Shown: one piece after another, positions 33,614-42,612 of the stretch | How positions within the stretch are numbered: the first letter of the stretch is position 1 | How the letters are laid out: each line of letters opens with the position of its first letter | DNA from: Glutamicibacter sp002979865 | GTDB lineage: Bacteria; Actinomycetota; Actinomycetes; Actinomycetales; Micrococcaceae | Reading direction: 5' to 3' | Assembly: GCF_050030965.1 (NCBI RefSeq) | Contig: NZ_CP188297.1 | Location: 3,224,001 to 3,288,000, forward strand | DNA: 64,000 nucleotides | Position numbers and translations under genes: made by a program | The notes under the pieces: model-generated | Database searches by the model: none | What the model was told of the DNA's origin: nothing | Seen by the model: only the letters and a program-made list of their open reading frames with translations

Positions 33614-34399
33614 GTGTATTCATCAAATTCAGAATCAGCTAGTGGCTCCACTGCCGCGACAGTTGGCGCAGTTGGGGATACCGAGGAGCGTACGCGCGAC
33701 CGCGTCCTGTACGCAGTACTCGAGGACGGGCCGGTCAGTGCTGCCGAGCTTGGAAGCAAGCTGGGCTTCACGCCTGCTGCGGTCCGCCGTCACCTCGACG
33801 CGCTCTCAAAATCGGGACTCGTAGAGGTGAAACTGGTAGCCAACCAGAAAACCGGTGCTGGACGTCCGTCGCGTCGCTACGTGCTTTCGCACCGCGGGCA
33901 GACGAAGTTGGGCAACGATTACCTGGAGATTGCTTCCGACGCATTGAAGATGCTCGGCGATGCGGCCGGAGAGGACGCGATTCGCAAGTTTGCGCGTAAC
34001 CGCTTCGCATCAATGGAAGACCGATACGCCAAGGCGCTGGTCGGCGTTGAAGGGCTGGAAGCACGAGCCGAGGTGCTGGGCAATTTGCTCAGTGCAGATG
34101 GATTCGTGGGATACACCCGAAAAGTGGATACCAAAGTGGCAACTGCCCTGATGCATAGCGTGCAGCTATGCCAGGGACACTGCCCGATACAAGACTTGGC
34201 ACGAGAGTTTCCAGTGTTTTGCGACATGGAAACGGAAATGTTCGCCCGCTTGCTAGGCGTCGACGTCCGACGACTGTCGACCTTGGCCGGTGGAGGACAC
34301 GTGTGCACGACCCACATCCCTGTGGGGCGTGAAAAGGCGCCAATGCGCGCTGAGAAAAGAACTCGAATTCAGTTCACGAAGCAGGAGAGGCCGCGATGA
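33614..34399 (+). CDS. sufR: Iron-sulfur cluster biogenesis repressor SufR
   Basis: A regulator of 261 residues from GTG 33614. The N-terminal winged helix reads RDRVLYAVLEDGPVSAAELGSKLGFTPAAVRRHLDAL. The C-terminal part holds the cluster ligands in the SufR pattern: LCQGHC, then FC thirteen residues on, and a fourth Cys in GGGHVCTTH. SufR carries an Fe-S cluster and represses suf when the cluster is present. An ATG at 33554 would add 20 residues, but it would put the operator palindrome inside the gene; GTG 33614 lies six bases after a CATGAT box. Its stop overlaps the sufB start (ATGA). Confidence 0.9.
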   Translation: MYSSNSESASGSTAATVGAVGDTEERTRDRVLYAVLEDGPVSAAELGSKLGFTPAAVRRHLDALSKSGLVEVKLVANQKTGAGRPSRRYVLSHRGQTKLGNDYLEIASDALKMLGDAAGEDAIRKFARNRFASMEDRYAKALVGVEGLEARAEVLGNLLSADGFVGYTRKVDTKVATALMHSVQLCQGHCPIQDLAREFPVFCDMETEMFARLLGVDVRRLSTLAGGGHVCTTHIPVGREKAPMRAEKRTRIQFTKQERPR

Positions 34400-35856
34400 C
34401 GGATCAGATTGCACAGGAGTCTGCCGACCCGGGTGTAATTTCCGAAATTCTGGAGAAGAACCCCGAACTCCACGGAATCGGCAATTACGAATACGGCTGG
34501 TCAGACAAGAACGACGCGGGTGCAAATGCGCGCCGTGGCGTCGACAAGGACGTAGTGGCGAATATTTCCGCCCTGAAGTCCGAGCCAGAATGGATGCTGG
34601 AGCGTCGCCAGAAGGCGCTGAAGTACTTCGATCGCAAGCCAATGCCTACCTGGGGTCCAGACCTCTCGGGTATTGATTTCGACAACATCAAGTACTTCGT
34701 GCGTTCCACCGAGAAGCAGGCGACCTCCTGGGAAGAACTTCCAGAAGACATCAAGAACACCTACGACAAGTTGGGTATTCCAGAGGCTGAAAAGCAGCGT
34801 CTGGTGTCTGGCGTTGCCGCCCAGTACGAGTCCGAGGTTGTTTACCACCAGCTGCGTGAAGACCTTGAAGCCCAGGGCGTCATCTTCCTTGACACCGACA
34901 CTGGACTGAAGGAACACCCGGAGATCTTCCAGGAGTACTTCGGCTCGGTCATTCCAGCGGGCGACAACAAGTTCGCTTCGCTGAACACTGCCGTGTGGTC
35001 CGGCGGCTCGTTCGTGTACGTCCCGAAGGGCGTACATGTGGAGATCCCGCTGCAGGCTTACTTCCGCATCAACACGGAAAACATGGGCCAGTTCGAACGC
35101 ACCCTGATCATCGCTGATGAGGGCTCCTACGTTCACTACATCGAGGGTTGCACCGCACCGATCTACCAGTCGGATTCGCTGCACTCTGCCGTTGTGGAAA
35201 TCATCGTGAAGAAGGACGCCCGCGTTCGCTACACCACGATCCAGAACTGGTCGAACAACGTCTACAACCTGGTGACCAAGCGTGCCGTCTGCGAAGAAGG
35301 CGCCACCATGGAATGGGTCGATGGCAACATCGGCTCGAAGGTCACCATGAAGTACCCAGCCGTTTACCTCGTTGGCGAACGCGCCAAGGGTGAGACCCTG
35401 TCCATCGCCTTCGCCGGCGAGGGCCAGCACCAGGACACCGGATCCAAGATGGTCCACATCGCTCCGAACACCTCTTCGGCCATTGTGGCCAAGTCGGTGG
35501 CTCGTAACGGTGGCCGCTCGGCTTACCGCGGCCTGGTCCAGGTCCAGGAAGGCGCCAAGGGCACCAAGAACTCGGTGGTCTGCGACGCGTTGCTGGTCGA
35601 CCAGATCTCGCGTTCGGATACCTACCCGTACATCGACGTCCGCGAGGACGACGTAACCATGGGCCACGAGGCGACCGTCTCGCGCGTTTCCGAAGAGCAG
35701 CTGTTCTACCTGATGTCCCGCGGCATGGCCGAGGACGAGGCCATGGCAATGATCGTGCGCGGCTTCGTTGAGCCAATCGCACGCGAGCTGCCTATGGAGT
35801 ACGCGCTGGAACTGAACCGCCTTATTGAACTTCAGATGGAAGGATCGGTCGGCTAA
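34396..35856 (+). CDS. sufB: Fe-S cluster assembly scaffold SufB
   Basis: A 486-residue SufB, core of the SufBCD scaffold on which iron-sulfur clusters are built. The beta-helix core is evident (YFRINTENMGQFERTLIIADEGSYVHYIEGC), and the conserved Cys of EGCTAP and the late REDDVTMGHEATVSRVSEEQLFYLMSRG block match the family. No intein is present, unlike in some mycobacteria. The ATG overlaps the sufR stop, so translation is coupled. sufD follows after two bases. Confidence 0.98.
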   Translation: MTDQIAQESADPGVISEILEKNPELHGIGNYEYGWSDKNDAGANARRGVDKDVVANISALKSEPEWMLERRQKALKYFDRKPMPTWGPDLSGIDFDNIKYFVRSTEKQATSWEELPEDIKNTYDKLGIPEAEKQRLVSGVAAQYESEVVYHQLREDLEAQGVIFLDTDTGLKEHPEIFQEYFGSVIPAGDNKFASLNTAVWSGGSFVYVPKGVHVEIPLQAYFRINTENMGQFERTLIIADEGSYVHYIEGCTAPIYQSDSLHSAVVEIIVKKDARVRYTTIQNWSNNVYNLVTKRAVCEEGATMEWVDGNIGSKVTMKYPAVYLVGERAKGETLSIAFAGEGQHQDTGSKMVHIAPNTSSAIVAKSVARNGGRSAYRGLVQVQEGAKGTKNSVVCDALLVDQISRSDTYPYIDVREDDVTMGHEATVSRVSEEQLFYLMSRGMAEDEAMAMIVRGFVEPIARELPMEYALELNRLIELQMEGSVG

Positions 35857-35858
35857 GA

Positions 35859-37139
35859 ATGTCGGAGACCACCACCCATATCCCAGCAGAGAAGGCGCGC
35901 ATCGGCGCACCATCGATTCCTGGTTTCACCGAAGAGGGCGAAGACCTTTCGCCGATCAACGACAACGACAGCTCGCCGCTGGCCGGTGCCTCCACCAAGG
36001 CGCACAGCCACGGCGGCGGAGTTGGAGTTCCCGATTCATCGCGTGCCGGTCGACTGACCAGCACCAATGTAGATGACTTCGCCAAGCTGACCGGTCGTGA
36101 AGAGGACTGGCGCTTCACCCCGCTCAAGCGCCTGAAGGGCCTGCACAGCGATGACCTCACCGGCGCGGCTCCGAAGATAGAGCTCGCCGGCAACGGAATC
36201 GCCAAGCTGTCGGTTGTTCCGGCTGGCGACGCGCTGAACGGTGTTGCGCATACCCCGGATGACCGCGTGTCGGCCAACGCTTGGAAGTTCGCTTCCGAGA
36301 CCCACGTTGTGACGATCCCGAAGAACGCCGAAGGTGCCAACGCAACCCTGCGCATCACCGGCGAGTCGCTGGCAGCGGCGGCTCAGCACCTCATCGTTGT
36401 TGCCGAGGAAAATTCCGAGGCTACTGTTGTGCTGGACCACGTCGGTTCGGCAGTGCTGGCACAGAACGTCGAGTTCGACGTCCAGGCCAACGCCCGCTTG
36501 ACCGTGATCTCCCTGCAGGCTTGGGAAGATGACGCCGTTCACGCTTCCTCGCAGCAGGCGCTGGTAGCTGCTGGCGCTTCGTTCAAGCACATTGTTGTTT
36601 CCTTCGGTGGCGACCTGGTTCGCGTGAACCCGTCGGCTCGCTTCACCGGCGAACGCGCTGAGATCGAGCTCTACGGCTTGTACTTCGCAGATGCCGGCCA
36701 GCACCTGGAGCACCGCTTGTTCGTTGACCACGCTGTGGCCAACTGCAAGTCGAACGTGCTGTACAAGGGTGCGCTGCAGGGCAAGGACGCACACACCGTG
36801 TGGGTTGGCGATGTGCTGATCCAGAAGGCTGCTGTTGGTACCGACTCCTACGAAGCCAACCGCAACCTGGTTCTGACCGATGGCGCCCGCGCTGATTCGG
36901 TTCCGAACCTTGAAATCGAAACCGGTCTGATCGATGGTGCTGGCCACGCATCGACCACCGGCCGCTTCGACGATGAGCACCTCTTCTACCTGATGGCTCG
37001 CGGCATCGATGAAAAGACCGCACGCCGCTTGGTAGTTCGCGGATTCCTGAACGAAATCGTTCAGCAGATCGGCGATGAGGCTCTGCAGGAGCGACTGACC
37101 GACACCATCGAAGAAGAATTGGCTGCTACCGAGAACTAG
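35859..37139 (+). CDS. sufD: Fe-S cluster assembly protein SufD
   Basis: A 426-residue SufD, the partner of SufB in the scaffold. The N-terminal TGREEDWRFTPLKRLKGL and the C-terminal ATTGRFDDEHLFYLMARGIDEKTARRLVVRGFLNEI-type block (the latter beginning near residue 365) are family hallmarks. The beta-helix between them is less conserved than in SufB. The first 50 residues are polar and look flexible (DNDSSPLAGASTKAHSHGGG). It starts two bases after sufB; a 61-base gap with the repeated sequence GCTTTTTAG separates it from sufC. Confidence 0.95.
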   Translation: MSETTTHIPAEKARIGAPSIPGFTEEGEDLSPINDNDSSPLAGASTKAHSHGGGVGVPDSSRAGRLTSTNVDDFAKLTGREEDWRFTPLKRLKGLHSDDLTGAAPKIELAGNGIAKLSVVPAGDALNGVAHTPDDRVSANAWKFASETHVVTIPKNAEGANATLRITGESLAAAAQHLIVVAEENSEATVVLDHVGSAVLAQNVEFDVQANARLTVISLQAWEDDAVHASSQQALVAAGASFKHIVVSFGGDLVRVNPSARFTGERAEIELYGLYFADAGQHLEHRLFVDHAVANCKSNVLYKGALQGKDAHTVWVGDVLIQKAAVGTDSYEANRNLVLTDGARADSVPNLEIETGLIDGAGHASTTGRFDDEHLFYLMARGIDEKTARRLVVRGFLNEIVQQIGDEALQERLTDTIEEELAATEN

Positions 37140-37200
37140 GTAGTGCTCGCTTCACCAGCTTTTTAGCCTTAGCGCTTTTTAGAAAGAAACGGAACGACGT

Positions 37201-37959
37201 ATGTCTACTCTGGAAATCAAGGACCTGCACGTCTCGATTGACACCGAGCAGGGCGAGAAGGAAATTCTCAAGGGTGTAACCCTGACCATCAAGACCGGCG
37301 AAACCCACGCAATCATGGGCCCTAACGGCTCGGGCAAGTCGACCTTGGCTTCGACCATCGCTGGCCACCCGCGCTACAACGTCACCTCCGGCTCCATCAC
37401 CCTCGATGGTGAAGATGTCCTGGAGATGAGCGTCGACGAGCGCGCCAAGGCTGGCCTGTTCCTGGCTATGCAGTACCCGGTAGAGGTACCAGGCGTAACC
37501 ATGACCAACTTCCTGCGTACCGCCAAGACCGCCATCGACGGCGAAGCTCCAAAGCTTCGTACTTGGACCAAGGACGTCAAGGAAGCTATGAGCAAGCTGA
37601 AGATCGATGCCGACTTCGCTGGCCGTAACGTCAACGAAGGCTTCTCCGGTGGCGAGAAGAAGCGCGTCGAGATCCTGCAGCTGGAACTGTTCAAGCCCAA
37701 GTTCGCAGTGCTGGACGAGACCGACTCCGGCCTGGACGTCGACGCTCTGAAGGTTGTCTCCGAGGGCGTTAACCGCGCACAGGACGAGAACGAAATGGGC
37801 ACCCTGCTCATCACCCACTACACCCGCATCCTGCGCTACATCAAGCCAGAATTCGTGCACGTGTTCGTGGATGGCCGAGTTGCAGAACAGGGCGGCCCGG
37901 AACTGGCTGACCGTCTGGAAGAAGAAGGCTACGACCGTTACCTGAACGTCAAGGCCTAA
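37201..37959 (+). CDS. sufC: Fe-S cluster assembly ATPase SufC
   Basis: A 252-residue ABC-type ATPase that drives the SufBCD scaffold. Walker A is GPNGSGKST near 40-48, the signature is the SufC-specific GFSGGEKKRVEILQL near 148-162, and Walker B is AVLDETDSGLD, with the catalytic Glu. It is soluble, without a membrane partner. The ATG at 37201 follows a purine-rich stretch. sufT begins ten bases after its stop. The usual next genes, a cysteine desulfurase (sufS) and sufU, are absent. Confidence 0.97.
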   Translation: MSTLEIKDLHVSIDTEQGEKEILKGVTLTIKTGETHAIMGPNGSGKSTLASTIAGHPRYNVTSGSITLDGEDVLEMSVDERAKAGLFLAMQYPVEVPGVTMTNFLRTAKTAIDGEAPKLRTWTKDVKEAMSKLKIDADFAGRNVNEGFSGGEKKRVEILQLELFKPKFAVLDETDSGLDVDALKVVSEGVNRAQDENEMGTLLITHYTRILRYIKPEFVHVFVDGRVAEQGGPELADRLEEEGYDRYLNVKA

Positions 37960-37969
37960 GGTTACAATC

Positions 37970-38314
37970 ATGAGCGAATCGACCGAACAGAGCACGGGAG
38001 CCGCTACGACTCCTCTGGAAGACGTTGAGGAAGCGCTCAAGGACGTCATTGACCCTGAACTGGGTGTCAATATTGTCGACCTGGGTTTGCTGTATGGCCT
38101 GAAGTACGCAGAAGACGGCGTACTTTTGCTGGACCTCACACTGACAACCGCCGCTTGCCCGCTCACCGATATTATCGAAGAGCAGGTCGGCCAGGCGCTG
38201 GAGAGCGTTGTGGACGACCACCGTTTGAACTGGGTCTGGATGCCGCCTTGGGGTCCAGAACGAATCACCGATGACGGTCGCGATCAGATGCGAGCCCTGG
38301 GCTTCAACATCTAA
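37970..38314 (+). CDS. sufT: SufT-like Fe-S carboxyltransfer/maturation protein (DUF59)
   Basis: A 114-residue MIP18/DUF59 protein of the SufT type, which helps mature iron-sulfur proteins. The family core is complete: DVIDPELGVNIVDLGLLY near 27-44, with the conserved Asp-Pro-Glu, and the conserved Cys in TTAACPLTD near 63. The C-terminal WVWMPPWGPERITD segment carries the typical PPW. It lies ten bases after sufC and ends the operon at a hairpin. A shortened second copy follows. Confidence 0.93.
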   Translation: MSESTEQSTGAATTPLEDVEEALKDVIDPELGVNIVDLGLLYGLKYAEDGVLLLDLTLTTAACPLTDIIEEQVGQALESVVDDHRLNWVWMPPWGPERITDDGRDQMRALGFNI

Positions 38315-38330
38315 TTTAGGCTGTTTCAAG

Positions 38331-38367
38331 CAGAACCGCTTGCTCCCTACGGGGGTGAGCGGTTCTG
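38331..38367 (+). terminator. Hairpin after sufT
   Basis: CAGAACCGCT (38331-38340) pairs with AGCGGTTCTG (38358-38367); seven more pairs, some G-U, continue inward to the loop TAC. It separates sufT from the short second copy, which may therefore be transcribed from read-through or on its own. Confidence 0.75.
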
Positions 38368-38461
38368 TTCGTTAACGCCCGAGGGGCCTGCATTCCTTCT
38401 GGTATCTCGTGGAAGAGCCGAAAGGGAAAGGGGTACCCGGGGCAGAATCGGGGAGCAGCGC

Positions 38462-38746
38462 ATGTCCGAAGCCGCAAATGGTGCACATGAGAGCGCAACG
38501 TGGCCGATCGCAGAAATCGACGAAGCACCCAAGGACGTGAATGACCTCGAGCTGGGAGTCAACATTGTTGGCCTGGGCCTGCTTTACGGACGGTGTTTCG
38601 ACGGCGATTCAGTCCTGGAAATCGACTTGACGTTGACGACGCCTGCCTGCCCGCTGACCGATCTACTCGAAGCGCAGATTGATGAAGTGCTGAAGAACCT
38701 TGTCGACGGCCGGAATCAGATGCAGGCCTTGGGGTTCAACATCTAG
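38462..38746 (+). CDS. Shortened SufT paralog
   Basis: A 94-residue protein that lines up with SufT over its whole length except for one in-frame gap of 20 residues, the stretch that in SufT carries WVWMPPWGPERIT. The Cys in TTPACPLTD is kept, but the conserved Asp-Pro-Glu has become Asp-Leu-Glu and NIVDLG has become NIVGLG. The C-termini ALGFNI are identical. The DNA has many silent and replacement changes, so the duplication is old, yet the frame is open. Either it has a new role or it is decaying. It is the last plus-strand gene here; the thiolase gene ends convergently 17 bases away. Confidence 0.75.
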   Translation: MSEAANGAHESATWPIAEIDEAPKDVNDLELGVNIVGLGLLYGRCFDGDSVLEIDLTLTTPACPLTDLLEAQIDEVLKNLVDGRNQMQALGFNI

Positions 38747-38763
38747 GCCAATGCCCCAAGGGC

Positions 38764-39927
38764 TCAATGCGGTACTGACTCGAAAGCAAACGCGCTTCCG
38801 GTGCCACCCGCGGCGGCCATGAGCGCGATCGCCCTTTGCCCAGGTATCCGAGCCTGGTTGGCCTGCCAGAACAGCCGAGTCGCAAGAATCGCGCCGCTAG
38901 CACCGTAGGGGTGTCCCAACGCCAAGGCCCCGCCACCTTGGTTCACCGTCACCTCGGTGATCCCTAGCTCATCGAGGCATGCCAGGGCCTGGACCGCAAA
39001 GGCTTCGTTGAACTCGATCAGTGGAGTGCTGGAAGCAGCAGCGGATGGCAGCAGGCCGATGAGCTTGCGGTACGCCGGTACCGCCGCCATGCCGAGAATG
39101 CTGGGATCGCAAGCACCTGAAGCAGAAGCAAGGTAGCGCATTGCGAAGGTTGGGTTCAGTCTCTGGCGCATTTGTTCGCTCACCAAGATTACCGCAGCTG
39201 CACCATCGTTAATCGGGCAGGAGTTTCCCGCAGTCACGGTGCCACCGGGTACGAATGCCGGCTTGAGCGCAGCGAGCTTGCGAAGTGTCAGTCCGGGCCT
39301 GGGGCAGGTGTCGGCCGCTACTTGCCCGTTGCTTGTATCCACGGTGACAAGCTCGCGATCAAAGAGTCCAGCCGCTTGAGCGCGCAGCGCACGCTGGTGG
39401 CTCTGCAATGCGAAAGAATCTTGCCGCTCTTGTGCAATGCCGTAGGACTGGGCAATATTCTCCGCAGCTTCGCCCATTTCGGGGTCCGGGTCTCGCTTTG
39501 GAGTGAATCGGGCACGCGAGTAGAGGCGCGGAGGCTGGATTACGGAGGTTTGCTTTTCAACCCGCCATGGCGCGGTACTCACCGACTCCACGCCACCGGC
39601 CACCACGACATGCGCTTCACCGCAACGTATCATCCGCGCAGCGGCGGCAATTGCGTCCAGTCCACTGGCACATTGGGCATCGATGCTGGTCGCGCTGACG
39701 GTCTTGGGCAGCACCGACGCCAAAGCAGACACTCGCGCTATATTTCCGCCCGGTCCCGCCGCATTGCCGGCAAATACGTGGTCTACATCCGCAGGGGAGA
39801 TGCCGCTTCGATCTATTAGCGCGTTGATCACCCGAGCCAGCAGTTGGTCTGCGGTAATGCGGGAATACTCCTTGCCTGCTCTGACGATGGGCGTGCGTGC
39901 TGCATTGATAATGAAGGCGTCATTCAT
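38764..39927 (-). CDS. Thiolase-family protein of the biotin operon
   Basis: A 387-residue thiolase. The nucleophilic Cys86 is in SIDAQCASGLDA, the NEAF block is present, and His339 lies in GGGALALGHPYGASGA. The second catalytic cysteine, normally in a CIGGGxG motif, is replaced: the matching segment reads AAAGGTG, with Ala at about 371. The protein may thus have altered or lost condensing activity. It starts inside the end of the ligase gene (four-base overlap) and is the last gene of bioM-bioN-bioY-ligase-thiolase. B. subtilis has a comparable operon yhfU(bioY)-yhfT-yhfS under BirA, as I recall. The real substrate is unknown. Confidence 0.88.
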   Translation of the reverse strand: MNDAFIINAARTPIVRAGKEYSRITADQLLARVINALIDRSGISPADVDHVFAGNAAGPGGNIARVSALASVLPKTVSATSIDAQCASGLDAIAAAARMIRCGEAHVVVAGGVESVSTAPWRVEKQTSVIQPPRLYSRARFTPKRDPDPEMGEAAENIAQSYGIAQERQDSFALQSHQRALRAQAAGLFDRELVTVDTSNGQVAADTCPRPGLTLRKLAALKPAFVPGGTVTAGNSCPINDGAAAVILVSEQMRQRLNPTFAMRYLASASGACDPSILGMAAVPAYRKLIGLLPSAAASSTPLIEFNEAFAVQALACLDELGITEVTVNQGGGALALGHPYGASGAILATRLFWQANQARIPGQRAIALMAAAGGTGSAFAFESVPH

Positions 39928-41363
39928 CTGAGCCAGTCGCTCCGTTCAATGTTCAGATCCTGGAAGTCCAAAGCCGAGGCATTCAATTTTCCGCTGAAGG
40001 TCTCGGGCCACGATCGCAAGTAGATGATTTGGTGCGGGATCTTGTACTGGGGCAAATGCTTCTGCAGGCCTGTGAGAAGAGCGGACGGATTGCGGGGTGG
40101 CGAAACCGTGTAGGCCAGCAACCTGGCTGGTGCGCTCGATGCATCGATCCGCACTAAGGCATTGGCCAGCCCCTCGGCATTAAGCGCTGCGCCCACTTCG
40201 CCCGGGTGGATATTGTTTCCGTTGAGATTCATCATCCCGTCGTTGCGACGGGACAGGACGATGCGATTTGAACCCAGGAGCTTCGCCTGATCACCAATGC
40301 CGATTGCTGTGCCGCACCGAGCGATGACAGAGTCCGAGCTAAGGTCGTACCCCTTGGCGTTGAACGGGCTATCGATATAGAGCGAGCCAAAGCCTGAACC
40401 CGGCGTTGCCTCATGGGTGTGAGCCTGCACCCCGGGAAACAGCTGACCGTCGAAATAGGGAGTTCGCGGATGGTTGGCCAGTCGCTCGCGATACGCGATG
40501 AGGCTGTGCTCGCTGCTCCCGAAATATTCAACGCAGCGCGCCGACGGAGCCATCTGGTGAAGCGCTTGAACGGTCGCCTGGTCCAGGGATTCCCCGCCGC
40601 TGATGACCAATCGCAGGCTGGAGAACAGTGCCGGGTCATCCAGGGCCAGCACCTTGCCAAGAATTGTCGGTACGCTGACGATACGGGTGCAGCTGACGCG
40701 CGCCAGCAAAGACGCAACGCCCTTTTGATCCCATTTTCCGGAAGCCATGAAGGTGCCGCCAGCATGCAGGGACTCGACCATCGCGTAGAGGCCCAGACCG
40801 TGGGAAATGGGACTCGGGCAAAGAGTGGAATCCTCTGGCGAAGCGCCCAAAATCGTGGCGCCGGCACTCAGGGACGCTTCCCACGATGCAGCACTCCGGA
40901 GCACAGGCTTGGGACGCGATGAGCTTCCAGAAGTGCAAATGATCAGCAGGACTTCAGCGCAATGAGTCTTGGTCGCGGGCACAATGTATTCACCGGGCTC
41001 GGGTGGCTCGGGCGGCAAGGCGAATCTTGGGACGCCGGGCAAAGGCCGCGGAACCGTCGATTCAAGCACAAAATCGCATAGAAGAACTGCTGCCATGGAA
41101 GTGGCCAGATTTCCGGGCCAAGCAGGGTCAATCACCACCAATGTCTTGCCACTGCGCGCGATCGCATAAAAAGCGATGGCCATCTCAATCGGATCGCTGG
41201 TGTGCACAGCGATCCGATTGCCTGGAACGGATTCTAGCCGCTTGGCCAGAGCACCGCTTCTGCTGGCCAACTGCGCATAAGTCAGCCGGCTTTCAACCGT
41301 GAGCAGGGCAAGATGATCCGGTCGTTGATTGGCCCACCTTGCCAGTGCCTGCCACAGTTCCAT
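39924..41363 (-). CDS. AMP-dependent acyl-CoA synthetase/ligase of the biotin operon
   Basis: A 479-residue ANL-superfamily enzyme that should activate an acid as its AMP ester and form a CoA thioester. The ATP-phosphate loop is ICTSGSSSRPKPV, the A5-type motif is YFGSSEHSLIA, the hinge motif reads RRNDGMMNLNGNNIHPGEV and the C-terminal catalytic Lys is in PETFSGKLNAS. It is a little shorter than usual family members. It begins five bases after the bioY stop and overlaps the thiolase gene. The link with BioY recalls YhfT of Bacillus; a role with pimelate or another biotin precursor is conceivable but unproven. Confidence 0.88.
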   Translation of the reverse strand: MELWQALARWANQRPDHLALLTVESRLTYAQLASRSGALAKRLESVPGNRIAVHTSDPIEMAIAFYAIARSGKTLVVIDPAWPGNLATSMAAVLLCDFVLESTVPRPLPGVPRFALPPEPPEPGEYIVPATKTHCAEVLLIICTSGSSSRPKPVLRSAASWEASLSAGATILGASPEDSTLCPSPISHGLGLYAMVESLHAGGTFMASGKWDQKGVASLLARVSCTRIVSVPTILGKVLALDDPALFSSLRLVISGGESLDQATVQALHQMAPSARCVEYFGSSEHSLIAYRERLANHPRTPYFDGQLFPGVQAHTHEATPGSGFGSLYIDSPFNAKGYDLSSDSVIARCGTAIGIGDQAKLLGSNRIVLSRRNDGMMNLNGNNIHPGEVGAALNAEGLANALVRIDASSAPARLLAYTVSPPRNPSALLTGLQKHLPQYKIPHQIIYLRSWPETFSGKLNASALDFQDLNIERSDWLR

Positions 41364-41367
41364 CGAG

Positions 41368-41949
41368 CTACTTCATCAACCCGCGGTAGCTACGGTGCAC
41401 GGTCAGGGCCACCAGGGTGGCGACTACGGCTTTGAGGACGTCCCCGGGCAGGAATCCGAGAGACCCCAGCAAGGATGTGCCCAGAGCAAGCCCGGTAACA
41501 GCAGCGGTCCACGGAACGCCAAACAGATAGATGACGACGATTCCGCCAAGGAGAGCCGAGGCCAGTCCGGACATGAATCGGGCGACCTTGTTTTCGTAGC
41601 GCAGAACCCAGTATTTGAAGAGGGCTCCAATAACGAGTGACCCGAAAATCCATCCAATGAGATATCCGCCGGTCGGCCCGAACAGGACTCCAAGCCCACC
41701 ACGCCCACCAGCCAACAAGGGCAGCCCTGCCAAAGACAGGACTACGACAACCAGTGAGGCCAATGAACCTCGCCAAGGTCCCAATAAGGCGCCGGCCAGC
41801 ATGACACCCAGGGTTTGCAGGGTAATGGGTACCGGGATGATCCCCAATGTAATAGGGGGAAGGAGCCCCATGGCCGCGATCATGGCGGCAAAGACTGCGA
41901 CGTATACCGTATTGCGAGTTTGCGAAGTTGAGTCGGTGCGAGTTGGCAT
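41368..41949 (-). CDS. bioY: Biotin transporter S component BioY
   Basis: A 193-residue membrane protein with six hydrophobic segments, the substrate-binding unit of an ECF-type biotin transporter. The BioY block GGRGGLGVLFGPTGGYLIGWIFGS (beginning near residue 80, the GPTGGY signature inside) is clear, as is the early PITLGIIPVPITLQTLGVML. It lies between bioN and the ligase gene on the minus strand, in one operon behind BioQ-like operators. Together with BioM and BioN it forms a complete uptake system. No biotin synthesis gene is seen in the window. Confidence 0.95.
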   Translation of the reverse strand: MPTRTDSTSQTRNTVYVAVFAAMIAAMGLLPPITLGIIPVPITLQTLGVMLAGALLGPWRGSLASLVVVVLSLAGLPLLAGGRGGLGVLFGPTGGYLIGWIFGSLVIGALFKYWVLRYENKVARFMSGLASALLGGIVVIYLFGVPWTAAVTGLALGTSLLGSLGFLPGDVLKAVVATLVALTVHRSYRGLMK

Positions 41950-41994
41950 TGTGTTTCCTTGGAAGTGCGAGCGAGATGGAAGTAGCTGACGCGC

Positions 41995-42612
41995 TTAGCG
42001 TCGGTAAGGTGCTGAATCGTAGCCGCGGGCGTCTAACGCTTCGGCTGTCTCGTCAGCGATTTTTAGTGATCTGATAACTAATGGGACACTCACGGCCAAC
42101 GGATTGTTGCCCAGACCCCGAGCATGCTGGGCTTCGCGGACTTCGAGGTATACCTTTTTCAATTCCGGAATGAACCGTATTGTCATGGACAATCCCAATG
42201 CGATTTGCGCTGGATTAGCTCCAAGGAATCGTAATGGAGAGGCAACCTGTTGGAAGAGCTCGAGCATCGCGTCAAAGCTTGTGGTGAGGCTGACGGCGTA
42301 GGCCATCAGGCACATGGTCAGCAGCCGCAGGACCGAGACCACGGCGTTGGCCCAATCGGTTTGCAGGGCGAGAAGAATGAAGACGATGCCGAGAATCATG
42401 GCCAATGAGAACAGTGGCATGCGCAGTTGCTTGAGGTCGACCCTAGCCGAAAGCAGCAGTATCGCACTGAGAATGAACAGGGGCAGCAAGACCTGCCACG
42501 AGCTAATCAAGTAAAGCCCGATGCTCAGAACCAGCAATGTTCCGAATTTCCATCCCGGCTTAACACGCGCTAGATACGAAGTATTCTTGGCCGCGATCAT
42601 GCGTGGCTCCAT
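41995..42612 (-). CDS. bioN: ECF transporter T component BioN
   Basis: A 205-residue membrane protein with four or five hydrophobic segments, the energy-coupling transmembrane unit. The T-component coupling motifs are visible: EAQHARGLGN near 160 and the ALDARGYDSAP near the C-terminus, both with the Ala-Arg-Gly core that contacts the ATPase. Its start overlaps the bioM end by 16 bases. bioY follows 45 bases after its stop. Confidence 0.92.
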   Translation of the reverse strand: MEPRMIAAKNTSYLARVKPGWKFGTLLVLSIGLYLISSWQVLLPLFILSAILLLSARVDLKQLRMPLFSLAMILGIVFILLALQTDWANAVVSVLRLLTMCLMAYAVSLTTSFDAMLELFQQVASPLRFLGANPAQIALGLSMTIRFIPELKKVYLEVREAQHARGLGNNPLAVSVPLVIRSLKIADETAEALDARGYDSAPYRR

